DNA of 64,000 nucleotides from positions 62,001 to 126,000 of the forward strand of contig NZ_QURL01000004.1 in NCBI RefSeq assembly GCF_003403015.1, given 5' to 3'. The notes below the pieces were generated by a model that was given only the letters and a program-made list of their open reading frames with translations, was not told the DNA's origin and did not search any database. Positions within the stretch are counted from its first letter, which is position 1, and each line of letters begins with the position of its first letter. Source of the stretch: Fulvimarina endophytica. GTDB taxonomy: Bacteria; Pseudomonadota; Alphaproteobacteria; Rhizobiales; Rhizobiaceae. Positions 60,161 through 64,000 of this stretch are shown piece after piece. A program made the position numbers and the translations under genes.

Positions 60161-60736
60161 TCATGCGCTCCGGCGGCTCGACAGGCTCTGGGCGATGGAG
60201 GCCGCGCCCGACAGGACGAGTTCCACCGCAAGGAACAGCCCCAGGAGCCCGACATCGCCGGCGGCCGCAAAGAGCATCGCTCCCACTCCGAGGATGATCG
60301 AGATCGTGCCGGCAGCCGCCAGCCAGCCCCATCCCCGGCGATCGCGCATCTTCAGCGCGATCCAGAGACGGGCGCTGCCGAAGGTGACGAAGAAGAAGCC
60401 GATAAGAAGCGTCAGCGAGACGATGCCACCGAGCGGATCGAAGGCGAGGAGGATGCCGAACAGGCAGAGCGCGAGACCGAAGAGTCCGGTCACGCTCCGG
60501 CTGGCCGTCCCGTGCAGGTCGCGCACGGCGAGGAAGATCTGCAGGAGACCGACCATGAAGAAGACGAAGGAGGCGACGAGGGTGGCAGCGACCGAGGCCG
60601 CGAACGGATTCAGGAGCGCGAGAAGGCCGCCGACGAGCATGACGATGCCGTAGGCGAGCTGCCAGCCCCAGCCGAGGTTTCGGACCGGCATGCCTCCGGA
60701 GAATGGCGCATTCGCGAGCGGTCGATCGGCGGACAT
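60161..60736 (-). CDS. HdeD/DUF308-type multi-pass membrane protein
   Basis: 191 residues from the ATG at 60736 with AAAGGGG upstream. Six hydrophobic helices arranged as two three-helix repeats, with short G-x-x-x-L-x-N-P-F-A and F-D-P-L-G loops, the DUF308 pattern. E. coli HdeD contributes to acid resistance at high cell density. It sits between proB and proA, an unusual place that breaks the usual adjacency. Confidence 0.82.
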   Translation of the reverse strand: MSADRPLANAPFSGGMPVRNLGWGWQLAYGIVMLVGGLLALLNPFAASVAATLVASFVFFMVGLLQIFLAVRDLHGTASRSVTGLFGLALCLFGILLAFDPLGGIVSLTLLIGFFFVTFGSARLWIALKMRDRRGWGWLAAAGTISIILGVGAMLFAAAGDVGLLGLFLAVELVLSGAASIAQSLSSRRSA

Positions 60737-60851
60737 GGCATACCCCTTTCCCTGCTTCGTTCTCTTTCGGGGGGAAGCGTCATGAGGAGGGGGCGGTTCC
60801 GGGCTCCGACGGCCCGGCCGTGTTAAATTCCATTCACGTCGACGGAAGAGT

Positions 60852-61964
60852 TCAGGTGACCACCATGTCGTCCCTGTGGATGACGGCGCTTCGGCCTTCA
60901 TAGCCGAGGGCCGCCTCGATCTCGTCGGAATGGAGACCGGCGATCCTAGCGGCTTCCTCGAAGTCGTAGGCGATCAGGCCGCAGGCGACGTCCCGTCCCG
61001 CCTCGTCGACGACGGAGACGGCATCGCCGCGCCGAAATGCGCCGCCGACCTTGACGATCCCCTTCGGCAGAAGGCTCTTTCCGGCGCGCAGGGCCTTGGC
61101 CGCGCCCGCATCGACGGTCAGCGACCCGCTGGTCGACAGGTGCCCCGAGATCCAGCGCTTGCGCGCGGTGGTCGGCGTTCCCCTCGGCAGGAACCGGGTG
61201 AGCCGCTCCCCCTGTTCGATCGCATGGAGGGGCCAGAGCCGGTTTCCGAGGGTGATGATCATCTCGGTTCCCGCATCGGTCGCGATGCGGGCGGCGTCGA
61301 CTTTGGTCTTCATGCCACCGCGCGACAGTTCGGATCCAGCCGCCCCCGCCATGGCCTCGATTTCCGGCGTCACCCGTTCCACCAGCGGAACATGCGAGGC
61401 GTCGGGGTCGAGGGCGGGCGGGGCCGTATAGAGCCCGTCGACATCCGAGAGGAGGATCAGGAGATCGGCCTCGACCATCGTCGCGACGCGGGCTGCGAGG
61501 CGATCATTGTCGCCATAGCGGATTTCCGTGGTCGCCACGGTGTCGTTCTCGTTGATGACCGGGATCGCGCGCATGGCGAGAAGCGTGCCGACGGTGGCGC
61601 GCGCGTTGAGGTAGGAGCGCCGGCTCTCCGTGTCGTTGAGCGTGAGAAGCACCTGCCCGGCCTCGAAGCCGTGGCGGGCCAGCATCTCCGAATAGGTCCG
61701 CGACAGGGCGATCTGACCAACCGCCGCTGCGGCTTGGCTCTCCTCGAGCTTCAGGGGCCCCGGCCCAAGCTTCAGGAGCGTGCGCCCCATGGCGATCGCC
61801 CCCGAGGAGACAATGAGGATCTCGTGGCCGGCCTCGGCGAGGCGCGCGACGTCCTGGCAGAAGGATTCTAGCCAGACCCTTCGCAGCCCCTTGCCGCGTT
61901 CCACGAGCAGCGCCGAGCCGATCTTGATCGTAATGCGCTTGTAGGAGGATAGCGTGAAGCCCAT
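60852..61964 (-). CDS. proB: Glutamate 5-kinase
   Basis: 370 residues from the ATG at 61964, chosen because GAGGAGAGG precedes it. The kinase domain has [18 protein letters not shown] and I-N-E-N-D-T-V; a C-terminal PUA domain covers about residues 275-355. It phosphorylates glutamate in proline synthesis. Encoded 10 bases after obgE. Confidence 0.97.
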   Translation of the reverse strand: MGFTLSSYKRITIKIGSALLVERGKGLRRVWLESFCQDVARLAEAGHEILIVSSGAIAMGRTLLKLGPGPLKLEESQAAAAVGQIALSRTYSEMLARHGFEAGQVLLTLNDTESRRSYLNARATVGTLLAMRAIPVINENDTVATTEIRYGDNDRLAARVATMVEADLLILLSDVDGLYTAPPALDPDASHVPLVERVTPEIEAMAGAAGSELSRGGMKTKVDAARIATDAGTEMIITLGNRLWPLHAIEQGERLTRFLPRGTPTTARKRWISGHLSTSGSLTVDAGAAKALRAGKSLLPKGIVKVGGAFRRGDAVSVVDEAGRDVACGLIAYDFEEAARIAGLHSDEIEAALGYEGRSAVIHRDDMVVT

Positions 61965-61974
61965 CGACCTCTCC

Positions 61975-63613
<1,639 letters not shown>

Positions 63614-63617
63614 GATG

Positions 63618-64000
63618 TCATCGTCCCCACATCCTGATCGAGCGCCAGGAGCATTCGTCGAGCATGTAATGCTCGCTGGCCACGCGACCGGCCGCGACGG
63701 TGTTCGTCATGCCGGGTCCGACGAAGAAGAAACCGCATTTGCGGATGATGTGCCGCGAGGCGTCGTTGACCACCCGGCAGGAGACGTCGATGCGCGACAA
63801 CTCCATGGGCCCGAATCCGAAATCGATCATCCGCTGCACGGCTTCGGTCCCGTAGCCCAAGCCCCAGAACTTGCGCGCGAGCCAGTAACCGAGCTCGGCC
63901 CGGCCCTCGCTGATGCCATGGAGCCCCACGACGCCGATGAGTTCGCCGGTGTCGCGCAGGGTCACCGCGAAGATGCGGTTATCGCTGCGGGCGGCCAGAT
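63618..64000 (-). CDS. GNAT family N-acetyltransferase, cut by the window edge
   Basis: The last ~127 residues of a GNAT protein; the frame is open to base 64000, so the start lies outside. The acetyl-CoA motif is G-L-G-Y-G-T-E-A-V, preceded by A-E-L-G-Y-W-L, typical of RimJ/RimL-type acetyltransferases that modify protein N-termini. In Rhizobiales such genes commonly stand between rpmA and obgE. Substrate unknown. Confidence 0.88.
   Translation of the reverse strand, partial: LAARSDNRIFAVTLRDTGELIGVVGLHGISEGRAELGYWLARKFWGLGYGTEAVQRMIDFGFGPMELSRIDVSCRVVNDASRHIIRKCGFFFVGPGMTNTVAAGRVASEHYMLDECSWRSIRMWGR

Overview
The window is ordinary high-GC alphaproteobacterial chromosome, most likely order Hyphomicrobiales (Rhizobiales), perhaps near Aurantimonadaceae. 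The evidence is gcrA, rpsO-pnp, the argD-argF-hslO/apaG neighbourhood, obgE-proB-proA-nadD, bioYMN, and an initiator tRNA, all of alphaproteobacterial type. The genus is inference. No rRNA, CRISPR array, insertion sequence or phage structural gene was recognised.

Layout. 0-4.3 kb: the end of an unknown gene, an exported Dps-like protein, pnp and rpsO. 4.5-7.4 kb: an AT-richer island with three tightly coupled minus-strand genes, a DNA methyltransferase, a DUF262 (DGQQR) protein and a small HEPN-type protein carrying an R-x4-H motif. This is the best candidate for an undescribed defence or conflict system. 7.4-9.2 kb is poorly coding. 9.3-15 kb holds a TauE/SafE-type exporter, CsbD, and a molybdenum hydroxylase pair (IorAB type) with a diheme cytochrome c and a cytochrome b561. 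15-24 kb is a compact set of overlapping genes: dehydrogenase, degenerate pterin synthase, glycosyltransferase and methyltransferase on the minus strand; GTP cyclohydrolase II, CDP-alcohol phosphotransferase and FkbM methyltransferase on the plus strand; then a flippase-like membrane protein and a membrane phosphatase/sulfatase. It looks like an uncharacterised pterin- or pyrimidine-linked glycolipid pathway.

24-32 kb: a polyol ABC importer (SmoEFGK type), then a LuxR response regulator convergent with a hybrid histidine kinase and a FIST sensor protein. 32.5-38.5 kb: a complete branched-chain amino acid ABC system (livHMGF, a small membrane protein, livK). 38.7-46.6 kb: a FUSC exporter, D-amino acid transaminase, biotin ECF transporter bioYMN, and a NitT/TauT-type ABC importer. 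46.8-51 kb: an Rmf-like protein, xth, a LuxI/LuxR quorum-sensing pair with dyad sites upstream, initiator tRNA-Met and a small gene. 51.3-64 kb: extensin-like protein, CDP-alcohol phosphotransferase, apaG, hslO, argF, argD, gcrA, nadD, proA, an HdeD-like membrane protein, proB, obgE, a DUF3833-like lipoprotein-type protein and a truncated GNAT gene at the right edge.

Family names come from motif recognition by eye. No database search was possible. Start sites were chosen by Shine-Dalgarno spacing and family length, and doubtful ones are flagged.
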